Shown here: piece by piece, positions 8,967 through 16,557 of the stretch
Layout of the letters: each line of letters opens with the position of its first letter
Numbering within the stretch: position 1 is the first letter of the stretch
DNA from: an uncultured Owenweeksia sp.
GTDB taxonomy: Bacteria; Bacteroidota; Bacteroidia; Flavobacteriales; Schleiferiaceae
Length of the DNA: 64,000 bases
Assembly (NCBI GenBank): GCA_937146805.1
Contig: CAKZRR010000053.1
Span: 1 to 64,000 of the forward strand
Direction of reading: 5' to 3'
Program-made: the position numbers and the translations under genes
The notes under the pieces: generated by a model
What the model was told of the DNA's origin: nothing
The model's input: the letters and a program-made list of their open reading frames with translations, nothing else
The model's database searches: none

Positions 8967-10235
8967 CTAATTTTTGGTGTTGCTGCCTTGCGGTCTTGGT
9001 TTATTGTTTGATTTCTTTTTTCCGTAAAACTTTTTCCTTCCCGAGTTTTTCCCACTTGGTTTTCTGCGGTTGCCTTTGGTAGGCTCTTTCCATTCAGGTC
9101 CAGGGCCCAATTCAGCTGGGGGCGCTAGTTTTTCATTAATAATTTCAATGGTTTGCTCAATTCTATGATACTTGTACATATCATCCTCGTTTACCAAGGT
9201 AATGGCCATTCCTTTAGTTTCCGCTCTAGCGGTACGTCCAATTCTATGTACATAATCCTCTGGGTCGTTCGGTACATCGTAGTTAAGCACTAGGTTAATA
9301 TCTTTAATATCTATACCTCTACTTAACACATCGGTGGCCACTACAATTCGCGTTTTACGCGACTTAAAATTAAGTAAAACTTGCTCTCTATAGTTTTGTT
9401 CATAGTCAGAGGATACACCCTCTACACTGTAGTTTTTAGATTTTAAAATGCGAGCCAATTGCTCCACCTTTTTCTTGGTAGAACAAAAAATAATAATGCT
9501 TTTAAAGTTATCCTTGTCCGATAGGATTTTAGACACCAATGGATTCTTTTGTTTGTCGAAAACAAGATATACATTTTGCGTAACCCCGGCAGCTGGTTTT
9601 GATACTGAAAGGTTTACCTCAATGGGGTCTGTTAGAATCTCTCTAGCCAGTTTCCTGATTTTTGGAGCCATTGTAGCGCTAAATAACAGACTTTGACGCT
9701 TTGCCGGTAGTAATTTTATCACCTTTAAGATGTCATCATGAAAGCCAATATCCAACATTCTATCTGCTTCATCCAGTATTAAATGTTCTACTTGTTTAAA
9801 GTTAACATAGCCATTATTTATGTGAGAAATCAACCTTCCGGGCGTAGCAATTATAATATCCGATCCTTGTTCCAAAGCTTTCCTTTCGGCTTCCCAACTT
9901 ACACCATCACCACCACCATAAACGGTAGCACAAGTGGCACCTGTAAAATAAGCTAAGCCTTGTACTTGTTGATCAATTTGAAGAGCCAATTCTCGGGTAG
10001 GTACAATAATCAACGTATTGGTTCCTTTCCTTTTTGGAGATTGCTCAATTTTATGCAGAATAGGTAAAATAAAGGCAGCTGTTTTTCCGGTTCCTGTTTG
10101 GGCACAGCCAATTATATCTTTATTATTTAATATTTCGGGAATGGCTTTTTCTTGAATGGCGGTTGCCTTTTCAAAATTCATGTAGCCCAAAGCGTCTAGC
10201 AATTGCGGGCTTAATCCAAACGATTCAAATTTCAT
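8967..10235 (-). CDS. DEAD-box RNA helicase, RhlE type
   Basis: A 422-residue ATP-dependent RNA helicase. All core motifs are visible in order: Q motif (FESFGLSPQLLDALGY then ATAIQEKAIP), motif I AQTGTGKT, Ia PTRELALQ, Ib TPGRL, II DEAD, III SAT, IV IIFCST, V ATDVLSRGID, VI HRIGRTAR. The C-terminal tail of about 60 residues is very basic, rich in K, R, N and G (GNRRKPSGKN, GRKKFYGKKKSNNK), as in RhlE-type and cold-shock helicases where it adds RNA affinity. The start is the ATG at 10235; the frame stays open to a TTG at 10253. It is followed at once by the sulfotransferase gene. Confidence 0.93.
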   Translation of the reverse strand: MKFESFGLSPQLLDALGYMNFEKATAIQEKAIPEILNNKDIIGCAQTGTGKTAAFILPILHKIEQSPKRKGTNTLIIVPTRELALQIDQQVQGLAYFTGATCATVYGGGDGVSWEAERKALEQGSDIIIATPGRLISHINNGYVNFKQVEHLILDEADRMLDIGFHDDILKVIKLLPAKRQSLLFSATMAPKIRKLAREILTDPIEVNLSVSKPAAGVTQNVYLVFDKQKNPLVSKILSDKDNFKSIIIFCSTKKKVEQLARILKSKNYSVEGVSSDYEQNYREQVLLNFKSRKTRIVVATDVLSRGIDIKDINLVLNYDVPNDPEDYVHRIGRTARAETKGMAITLVNEDDMYKYHRIEQTIEIINEKLAPPAELGPGPEWKEPTKGNRRKPSGKNSGRKKFYGKKKSNNKPRPQGSNTKN

Positions 10236-10388
10236 AGTAGGGTATTTTGGCAACTCTTAAGTATTGTGATGGCTTGCCAATTTTTATAGAAGCCGTAAAT
10301 ATAGTGGATTAAGACGGATACGAAAGGTTTAGAAAGTTCATTAAATCAGAAAATTATATTTTGGCGGAGTCTAACAAAAATCAACTTT

Positions 10389-11186
10389 TTGGAAATAGCA
10401 ATTGTATTATTGGGCGCAGTGGCCTGGTGGTTTTTAGATAGCCAGCGAAGTCAAACAAGGGAGAGGAAGAATTTAAAAAACCTTGCGGTAAGCTTAAATG
10501 TAAAGCAGGAACTGGAGAAGCATTTTGAATATTACCAGCAATTAAGCCCAACAAACAAGCTTAAGTTTGAAAAAAGGGTGCAATCCTTTATTAATGAGAA
10601 GCAATTTATACCACGCGAATACTCGCATGTAAGTGATGAAATGAAAACCCTTATAGCGGCATCGGCCATTCAGCTTACCTTTGGATTTAGACATTTAAAT
10701 TTCGTTCATTTTGATAAAATTTTGGTGTACCAAGATGCCTATCTCTCTAGAGTTACAAATAAACACCATGAAGGAGAAGTGCATCCTGGGGGTGTAATTG
10801 TTTTTTCGTGGCGCAATTTTGCTAAAGGCTACCAAGATCCTGATGATGGAAAAAATTTGGGCTTACACGAGATGGCACATGCCCTGCAATTGGAAAATGC
10901 CATAGAGAACGAAGAAGTAGGCTTTATTGATAGAAAAGCTTGGCGCGATTTTAAAAGTTTGGCTCTTACCGAGATGGAAAAAATGAAGAGAAGTAATTCC
11001 AATTTTTTTAGAGAATATGGGGCTAGCAATTTGCATGAGTTTTTTGCGGTAGCTGTAGAAAATTTCTTTGAGCGGCCGTTGCTTTTTAAATCGTACAGTC
11101 CGTATCTGTTTTTGAGTTTATCGCGTGTGTTAAAACAAGATATTATTAGATTATTACAATTAGAAAATGAATCTACCAAGGCTTAA
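10389..11186 (+). CDS. MtfA-like zinc-dependent peptidase (M90)
   Basis: A 265-residue protein with one N-terminal membrane helix (EIAIVLLGAVAWWFL) and a cytoplasmic or peripheral zinc-peptidase domain. The HExxH motif is HEMAH at residues 160-164, preceded by GGVIVFSWRNFAKGY and followed by ALQLENA, and the C-terminal YGASNLHEFFAVAVENFFERP is the second conserved MtfA-family block. E. coli MtfA binds the Mlc repressor; whether that applies here is unknown. The start is a TTG codon at 10389, the only candidate that includes the membrane helix. The 3' end overlaps the next gene by 20 bases, so the pair is translationally linked. Confidence 0.85.
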   Translation: MEIAIVLLGAVAWWFLDSQRSQTRERKNLKNLAVSLNVKQELEKHFEYYQQLSPTNKLKFEKRVQSFINEKQFIPREYSHVSDEMKTLIAASAIQLTFGFRHLNFVHFDKILVYQDAYLSRVTNKHHEGEVHPGGVIVFSWRNFAKGYQDPDDGKNLGLHEMAHALQLENAIENEEVGFIDRKAWRDFKSLALTEMEKMKRSNSNFFREYGASNLHEFFAVAVENFFERPLLFKSYSPYLFLSLSRVLKQDIIRLLQLENESTKA

Positions 11187-11673
11187 GGCAAAGGCCGAGC
11201 ACTCTAGGTTTTATAGATGGCTATTGAGTTATTTTCTCAACAAAATGGTACCTTTCAATGGTCCGCACCGTTTTGTTATTCAGTCTATTGGTATTAATTA
11301 TCTAAAGGTAAGGTTACCATTTGTTAAACGAAACAAAAATCATTTAAATGGTTTGCATGCTTGTGCCTTAGCTACCTTGTGTGAGATAAGTTCGGGGTTT
11401 TTACTCATCTCTAAAATAGATCCTAAGCGCTGCCGTATTATTTTAAAGAAACTGGAAATGGAATATCATTATCAAGCTAAAAAAGCAGCTTGCGGCTACT
11501 TTGAAATTAGCGATGAATGGATGGAAAAATATATAAACAAACCGTTACAAGAAGAAGGAGTTTGTTTGGTAAATGCCGTGGTTGAAATTAAGGATGAAGA
11601 CGGCCAATTGATAGCAACAGGAATGGCGCAATGGCAATTAAAAAATTGGGATTCTGTAAAAACAAAAACCTAA
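11167..11673 (+). CDS. DUF4442 hotdog-fold protein
   Basis: A 168-residue protein matching the DUF4442 family, a hotdog-fold group related to acyl-CoA thioesterases. The family-typical segments are visible: PFNGPHRFVIQSIGINYLKVRLPF, the helix NHLNGLHACALATLCEISSGF, then EMEYHYQAKKAACGYFEI and the terminal strand LIATGMAQWQLKNW. The substrate is unknown. It overlaps the MtfA-like gene by 20 bases in another frame, with ATG at 11167, and converges on a T9SS protein gene with no spacing, since its stop ends at 11673 and the neighbour's stop begins at 11674. Confidence 0.8.
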   Translation: MNLPRLKAKAEHSRFYRWLLSYFLNKMVPFNGPHRFVIQSIGINYLKVRLPFVKRNKNHLNGLHACALATLCEISSGFLLISKIDPKRCRIILKKLEMEYHYQAKKAACGYFEISDEWMEKYINKPLQEEGVCLVNAVVEIKDEDGQLIATGMAQWQLKNWDSVKTKT

Positions 11674-12252
11674 TTATTGAAGTAGTACTTTAAAAATATC
11701 CGTTTTACTACCAGTAGTACTGTAAAAAAAATAAACACCCCTTGGCCAATCATTTACATTTAATGGCTGCTGCTTTACATCAATGCCAAATTGGATTATT
11801 TGCTTTCCAAAACTATTATAAACAGAAACCGAGCTATTTACCTCGTTAGGGTTTTTATAAATATTTAGCACATCGGTGGTCGGATTGGGGTGAATTTGAA
11901 TACCGCTATTGGGGCTGGGTTGTATTTTACGTACAGCCGTTTTGTCCAAATCTACTTTTATTTGATAGAAATACGTTGTGGCTATTGATGGTAAAAAATC
12001 ATGGTAGCGGTAAGTTCTATTGGAGTCGGCATCACCGCAAATACCCACATAAGTATAAATATTAGTGAGTTGGGTAGAGTCCGTTCCACGCCAAACCTCT
12101 ACATCACGGCAAGTATTACCTTGTTTTACTACCCATTTTATTTCCACCTGATTGCCACTAGCTTTAGCTGTAAAGTCCAAATAGGGGATACCCTCTTGAG
12201 CTAAGCCAAGCCCCGTGAAAAGACTACATAAAAGGAAGAAAACGGTTTTCAT
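11674..12252 (-). CDS. Small T9SS type A sorting-domain protein
   Basis: A 192-residue secreted protein. It has a signal peptide (MKTVFFLLCSLFTGLGLAQ), a fibronectin-III-like or similar beta domain (FTAKASGNQVEIKWVVKQGN, then TTYFYQIKVDL) and a C-terminal type IX secretion signal: IQIHPNPTTDVLNIY, SVYNSFGKQIIQF and WPRGVYFFYSTTGSKTDIFKVLLQ. The sorting domain would direct transport across the outer membrane by T9SS and attachment at the surface or release. With so little sequence outside the sorting domain, it could be a small surface or structural protein. Function otherwise unknown. Confidence 0.85.
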   Translation of the reverse strand: MKTVFFLLCSLFTGLGLAQEGIPYLDFTAKASGNQVEIKWVVKQGNTCRDVEVWRGTDSTQLTNIYTYVGICGDADSNRTYRYHDFLPSIATTYFYQIKVDLDKTAVRKIQPSPNSGIQIHPNPTTDVLNIYKNPNEVNSSVSVYNSFGKQIIQFGIDVKQQPLNVNDWPRGVYFFYSTTGSKTDIFKVLLQ

Positions 12253-12432
12253 GAATTTTTTGCTGGGGTAAAAGTAGCGGTATTATTCAAGTCCAATTGT
12301 CGTCAGCCATACGATTGATAGCTGTAAATTAAAACAATGGTGAATACTTATTTTAAAAATTGGTGTGATAAAAAATCGAAAGGTTTATTTTCGCAACCTA
12401 AATTAAAAAATCGAACAAATTTTTACCGCACT

Positions 12433-13305
12433 ATGAGCGTATTAGTTAATAAAGATTCAAAAGTAATAGTACAAGGTTTTACCGGCAGCGAAGGCTCTTT
12501 TCACGCTGGTCAAATGATGGAATACGGAACCCAAGTAGTGGGTGGTGTAACTCCTGGTAAAGGAGGTCAAACGCATTTAGGGAAGCCCGTTTTTAATACA
12601 GTAGCTAACGCTGTAAAGGAAGTAGGAGCAGACGTTTCCATCATTTTTGTACCACCAGCATTTGCTGCAGATGCTATTATGGAAGCTGCGGAAGCAGGTA
12701 TCAAGGTTATAATAACCATTACGGAAGGTATCCCTGTAAAAGATATGATTATGGTAAAAGAATATTTAGCGGATAAGGATTGCACCATGGTAGGGCCTAA
12801 TTGCCCAGGGGTAATGACAGCAGGCGAAGCCAAAGTAGGTATTATGCCCGGTTTTATCTTTAGTAAAGGACGTATTGGTGTGGTGTCAAAATCAGGAACT
12901 TTAACCTACGAAGCGGTAGATCAGCTTACTAAAGCAGGCTTAGGTCAATCAACCGCTATTGGTATTGGTGGTGACCCCATTATTGGAACCTCAATGCAAG
13001 ATGCCGTTGAGTTATTATTAAATGACCCAGAAACGGATGGTGTGGTAATGATTGGTGAGATTGGTGGTTCTATGGAGCCTGATGCGGCTAAATGGATTAA
13101 GGCTAGTGGAAGCAAGAAACCTGTAGTAGGTTTTATAGCTGGTGAAACGGCTCCTGCCGGAAGAACTATGGGACACGCTGGTGCAATTGTAGGCGGTAGT
13201 GATGATACGGCTCAAGCCAAAAAGAAAATAATGAGCGAATGTGGTATTCACGTAGTAGATTCTCCAGCTCAAATTGGTGCTAAAATGGCTGAATTATTAG
13301 GCTAA
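12433..13305 (+). CDS. sucD: Succinyl-CoA ligase (ADP/GDP-forming) subunit alpha
   Basis: A 290-residue alpha subunit of succinyl-CoA synthetase, which converts succinyl-CoA to succinate with substrate-level phosphorylation in the TCA cycle. The N-terminal Rossmann CoA-binding domain contains [14 protein letters not shown] and [14 protein letters not shown]; the ligase domain contains the phospho-histidine loop [13 protein letters not shown] (His near 248) and PNCPGVM. The frame stays open from 12337, but the family start is the ATG at 12433 ([10 protein letters not shown]). The beta subunit gene sucC is not adjacent, as in many Bacteroidota. A strong terminator follows 25 bases downstream, so the transcript ends here. 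Confidence 0.97.
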   Translation: MSVLVNKDSKVIVQGFTGSEGSFHAGQMMEYGTQVVGGVTPGKGGQTHLGKPVFNTVANAVKEVGADVSIIFVPPAFAADAIMEAAEAGIKVIITITEGIPVKDMIMVKEYLADKDCTMVGPNCPGVMTAGEAKVGIMPGFIFSKGRIGVVSKSGTLTYEAVDQLTKAGLGQSTAIGIGGDPIIGTSMQDAVELLLNDPETDGVVMIGEIGGSMEPDAAKWIKASGSKKPVVGFIAGETAPAGRTMGHAGAIVGGSDDTAQAKKKIMSECGIHVVDSPAQIGAKMAELLG

Positions 13306-13330
13306 TTTTTAGCCAATAAAGTTTATAAAA

Positions 13331-13357
13331 GGGCTGCATTTGCAGCCCTTTTTTTTT
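13331..13357 (+). terminator. Rho-independent terminator of sucD
   Basis: A perfect 8-bp stem, GGGCTGCA and TGCAGCCC, with a two-base loop as written (four in practice), followed by nine T residues. It lies 25 bases after the sucD stop codon. Confidence 0.93.
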
Positions 13358-13419
13358 GGTCTATACTTAGCTTGGTAGTTTATCTATACTATTTTTTTAA
13401 TGTTACTTAAAGTGAGTTG

Positions 13420-13448
13420 TTTGGAGTATTAAAAAAATATTATATTTG
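13420..13448 (+). promoter_or_regulatory. Consensus Bacteroidota promoter (-33 and -7) before a structured transcript
   Basis: TTTG at 13420-13423 and TATATTTG at 13441-13448 are separated by 17 bases, matching the Bacteroidota sigma-ABfr type TTTG / TAnnTTTG promoter at both elements. It is the best two-part promoter I found in the window. It lies 175 bases before queE and directly before three tandem hairpins. Confidence 0.65.
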
Positions 13449-13452
13449 CGTC

Positions 13453-13518
13453 AGAGTAGAGAAGTGCTTTTAGCACAGCTTTTGAAGCGAACCCCCGGAT
13501 TTATTCGGGGGTTCGTTG
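13453..13518 (+). ncRNA. Candidate structured small RNA or queE leader
   Basis: Just downstream of the consensus promoter the sequence can form three consecutive hairpins: GTGC/GCAC (13464-13476), GCTT/AAGC (13478-13488), and a strong 10-bp stem CGAACCCCCG/CGGGGGTTCG (13488-13515) with an 8-base loop. The last is followed only by TTGTTT, a weak T tract. queE seems to have its own -7 element at 13606, so this may be an independent small RNA of about 65-75 nt; otherwise it is a structured 5' leader. I do not recognise a named family with certainty. The Rfam Flavo-1 motif is worth comparing. Confidence 0.4.
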
Positions 13519-13605
13519 TTTATAGACGTTTCAGAAGCTACGTATTCGTGTTGTTATTCAAGTATAATTTTGATTCGTATCTAGCTTCTAATTTCTTTCA
13601 TATCC

Positions 13606-13613
13606 TACCTTTG
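13606..13613 (+). promoter_or_regulatory. Candidate -7 promoter element for queE
   Basis: TACCTTTG matches TAnnTTTG and ends nine bases before the ATG at 13623. It supports the downstream queE start. A suitable -33 element was not found. Confidence 0.4.
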
Positions 13614-13622
13614 CCGGCAGTT

Positions 13623-14246
13623 ATGCAAAATCAAGATCAAGTAAATAAGGGCTTATTCTTGCCTTTAATGGAGGAGTTTTACACCATTCAAGGAGAAGGT
13701 TACCACAGCGGTAAAGCCGCGTACTTTGTGCGTATTGGCGGTTGCGATGTAGGTTGCCATTGGTGTGATGTAAAGGAAAGTTGGAACCCAGCCGCACACC
13801 CCGCTACTCCTATTGAACCCATTGTTGCCAATGCCGCCCAACATGCTCAAACTATTGTGGTTACAGGTGGCGAGCCTTTAACTTGGAATATGGAACCACT
13901 TACCACGGCTTTGCATAAAAGTGGATTGCAAGTACATATTGAAACCTCAGGTGCTTACCCGGTAAGTGGAAAGTGGGACTGGTTTTGTTTATCTCCTAAA
14001 AAGAATAAACCGCCCGTAGAAGCGGCTTACCAGTATGCTCATGAGCTTAAGGTGATTATTTACAATCAACATGATTTTAAATGGGCCGAGGAACACGCTG
14101 CGAAAGTAGGAGCCCAGTGCAAGCTGTATTTACAACCCGAGTGGAGCCGAAAAGAAAAGATGATGGGGGCTATTTCGGAGTATGTAATGCAAAACCCTAA
14201 ATGGCAAATTAGCATTCAAACGCATAAGTATATAGGTATACCATAG
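13623..14246 (+). CDS. queE: 7-carboxy-7-deazaguanine synthase QueE
   Basis: A 207-residue radical-SAM enzyme that converts 6-carboxy-tetrahydropterin to 7-carboxy-7-deazaguanine in the queuosine pathway. The substrate loop EEFYTIQGEGYHSGKAAYFV is followed by the cluster motif GGCDVGCHWCDVKESW (C-x3-C-x2-C, the usual radical-SAM spacing), then VVTGGEPL and the C-terminal LYLQPEW and ISIQTHKYIGIP. An upstream in-frame codon at 13446 would add 59 residues, but those run through the hairpin region and look non-coding; family length and the promoter element favour the ATG at 13623. Other queuosine genes are not nearby. Confidence 0.93.
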   Translation: MQNQDQVNKGLFLPLMEEFYTIQGEGYHSGKAAYFVRIGGCDVGCHWCDVKESWNPAAHPATPIEPIVANAAQHAQTIVVTGGEPLTWNMEPLTTALHKSGLQVHIETSGAYPVSGKWDWFCLSPKKNKPPVEAAYQYAHELKVIIYNQHDFKWAEEHAAKVGAQCKLYLQPEWSRKEKMMGAISEYVMQNPKWQISIQTHKYIGIP

Positions 14247-14256
14247 CGCTTGGTAT

Positions 14257-14763
14257 TTACGAAACCTCTACAGCAAAGGGCTTTTTGTTTAATTGAACCT
14301 CTACATGCTCTTTTAAATTGGTAGAGAGAGAAAGGCCTTTAAAGTCTGCTTTTATGGGAAAATCTTTGTGGTTACGATCTACCAATACCACCGTTTTGAT
14401 ACTTTTTACCTTAAAATCTAAAAAGTATTTTACACCAAAAAGTAGGGTAGAACCTGTATTTAAAACATCATCTATCACCACTATATTCTTTGCTTTAAAA
14501 TTAGTAGCTCCTGGTATCAATTCAATTTGTGAATTAATAAGGTCTTTTTTATTCAGAACAATTTGATGAAGAGAGACTTCCAAACTGGAAATTTCAGTTA
14601 CTTTTTTAGCTATTAGTTGAGCTAAATCAAAACCGCCACTTTTAATACCCGCAATTACAATTTCCTTTTCGCTTATATAGTTTTCATAAATCTGCCAAGC
14701 AATACGCTGTACACGGTTTACAATTTGGTCGTGATCTAATACTTGGGTTTCGCTGGGGGTCAT
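14257..14763 (-). CDS. Phosphoribosyltransferase family protein (PyrR-like)
   Basis: A 168-residue type I phosphoribosyltransferase fold. The PRPP-binding signature is NIVVIDDVLNTGST, preceded by the strand IVIAGIKSGGFDLAQLIA containing the PPi loop, and followed by TVVLVDRNHKDFPIKADFKG. The DRNHKDFPI stretch and the sequence order resemble PyrR and hypoxanthine-type enzymes, but the RNA-binding role of PyrR is not established for Bacteroidota homologues and I do not assign a base specificity. It converges with queE 10 bases away. Family call firm, substrate uncertain. Confidence 0.85.
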   Translation of the reverse strand: MTPSETQVLDHDQIVNRVQRIAWQIYENYISEKEIVIAGIKSGGFDLAQLIAKKVTEISSLEVSLHQIVLNKKDLINSQIELIPGATNFKAKNIVVIDDVLNTGSTLLFGVKYFLDFKVKSIKTVVLVDRNHKDFPIKADFKGLSLSTNLKEHVEVQLNKKPFAVEVS

Positions 14764-14932
14764 TGTTACTCAATATTAAAGGAGTAACAAATATAGCAGT
14801 TGCGGGTTAACTCGCCTTTTAAATTTTGTATTTATATAAAAGGATACGGAAGATGCAAAATAAAACCTTGCAATGGCTGATAAGTATTATTTATGGTAGG
14901 CCAAACGACCTTTTAAAAGCCATTCAATTAAG

Positions 14933-14940
14933 TAATTTTG
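14933..14940 (+). promoter_or_regulatory. Candidate -7 promoter element for bshC
   Basis: TAATTTTG matches TAnnTTTG and ends six bases before the ATG at 14947, implying an almost leaderless mRNA. A TTTT at 14911-14914 lies 18 bases upstream as an imperfect -33 element. Confidence 0.5.
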
Positions 14941-14946
14941 GCGTCT

Positions 14947-16557
14947 ATGAGCAACTCAACGCGTATCGACTACCGCCATACTGGTTTTTTCTCCAAACTT
15001 ATTTGTGATTATTTAGCGCAAGACAATGGCATTCAGGCATTTTACCATCGTTTTCCTATGGTTGAAAATTTTGAAGAACAGATAGCGGAAAAGCAAAGTT
15101 TCTCCGCTGAAAAGCGAAAAGTATTGGTGAAAGCCTTGCAAAGACAGTATGAAAAAGGAGGGATAGCATTAACGGAGAAAGATGCCAGCTTGCGAAAACT
15201 AAACAGTTTAGCAGCAGGCAATACTTATACTGTAACCACCGGACATCAGCTTAATGTTTTTACCGGACCGCTTTACTTTTTGTATAAAATTGTATCGGTT
15301 ATTAATAGCTGTAAGCAGTTAAAGAAACGGTACCCAGCTTCCAATTTTGTGCCTGTATATTGGATGGCTACTGAAGATCATGATTTTGAGGAAATAAATC
15401 ACATTCATATTGCCGGTGGTAAGTTACAATGGGATAGGCCGAGCGGTGGAGCCGTAGGTAAATTAAGTACGGAGGGTTTTGAGGAACTAATAAATGAGTT
15501 GGCCGAACACCTAGGAGCGAGTAGTAATGCCCAAAGTTTGATTGCTGTTTTACGAGAGAGTTATCAGAAGCATACTAACCTGGCAGATGCCACGCGCTAT
15601 TTAGTACACCAGTTGTTTGCTGAGCAAGGTTTGGTAATTATTGATGGAGATGATAAGTACCTAAAGCAGCTGTGGCAGCCTTTTGTAGAGCGAGATGTTT
15701 TTGAAAATGCTGCCTTTACGGCAGTGCGTAAAACTTCGGATGAGCTGAAGCAAACTTATTTTGAGCAGGTTTTTCCTAGAGAGATTAATCATTTTTATTT
15801 GAGCGAGGACGCCCGAAACCGCATTGAAAAGGATGGAGATCAATTTGTTGTGTTAAACACGGATATTGTTTTTACTGAAGAAGCCCTTCGACAGGAAATA
15901 GAATCAAACCCTCAAAATTTTAGCCCTAATGCCATATTAAGACCACTTTACCAAGAAGTAGTATTGCCAAACCTAGCCTATGTAGGCGGGGGTGGAGAGT
16001 TGGCTTATTGGTTGCAACTTAAAGATATGTTCGCCGAAATGGACGTGCCTTTTCCAATGTTGATGCTACGTAACTCGGCTTTGTGGGTAAACAAAAAAGC
16101 ACAAAACAAGCTGAATCACATGGGAATGAAAGCTCAAGATTTGTTTGAAATGCTGGAGGAACTTAAAAATAAATACGTTGAAAAACATACTGCCTTTGAT
16201 TTAAACTTGGAGGAATTTGACAATCAATTGGTTGCGATGTTTAAAGAGCTGGAAGAAATTGCCGAGCAAACAGACAAGAGCATGTTGGGAGCGGTAAATG
16301 CCCAGCATAAAAAACAACAAAACGGGCTGGCCAATTTGAGAAAGAAGCTATTGCGCGCAGAGAAACGAAGATTACACGAAGGCTTACAGCGCATTGAAAA
16401 TCTTTATTTGAGTTTGTTTCCCAACCAATTGTTGCAAGAGCGTTACGATAACTTTAGTGTTTACTATGCCGAATACGGCCCTGCTTTTATAGAGCAGCTT
16501 TTAAATGATTTAGATCCTTTTGATTTTAGGTTTAGTTTGGTGCATGAGAAAGTTTAA
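14947..16557 (+). CDS. bshC: Bacillithiol biosynthesis cysteine-adding enzyme BshC
   Basis: A 536-residue protein matching BshC, which adds cysteine to glucosamine-malate in the last step of bacillithiol synthesis. Family landmarks are IDYRHTGFFSKLICDYL at the start, TVTTGHQLNVFTGPLYFLYK around residue 95, WMATEDHDFEEINHIHIAGG, and LPNLAYVGGGGELAYWLQLK in the middle, followed by a long charged coiled coil (about residues 420-500). The start is the ATG at 14947, just after a TAnnTTTG element. bshA and bshB are not in the window, which is usual. Its stop overlaps the stop of the convergent T9SS gene by four bases. Confidence 0.95.
   Translation: MSNSTRIDYRHTGFFSKLICDYLAQDNGIQAFYHRFPMVENFEEQIAEKQSFSAEKRKVLVKALQRQYEKGGIALTEKDASLRKLNSLAAGNTYTVTTGHQLNVFTGPLYFLYKIVSVINSCKQLKKRYPASNFVPVYWMATEDHDFEEINHIHIAGGKLQWDRPSGGAVGKLSTEGFEELINELAEHLGASSNAQSLIAVLRESYQKHTNLADATRYLVHQLFAEQGLVIIDGDDKYLKQLWQPFVERDVFENAAFTAVRKTSDELKQTYFEQVFPREINHFYLSEDARNRIEKDGDQFVVLNTDIVFTEEALRQEIESNPQNFSPNAILRPLYQEVVLPNLAYVGGGGELAYWLQLKDMFAEMDVPFPMLMLRNSALWVNKKAQNKLNHMGMKAQDLFEMLEELKNKYVEKHTAFDLNLEEFDNQLVAMFKELEEIAEQTDKSMLGAVNAQHKKQQNGLANLRKKLLRAEKRRLHEGLQRIENLYLSLFPNQLLQERYDNFSVYYAEYGPAFIEQLLNDLDPFDFRFSLVHEKV

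Noticed and set aside
13446-13622. An extended N-terminus of QueE
   Set aside because: The added 59 residues translate the three-hairpin region, do not resemble QueE, and lie before the TAnnTTTG element that fits the ATG at 13623.
14826-15008. A 60-codon ORF upstream of and overlapping bshC
   Set aside because: It covers the bshC promoter element and its first codons in another frame and shows no family features, so it is taken as chance.
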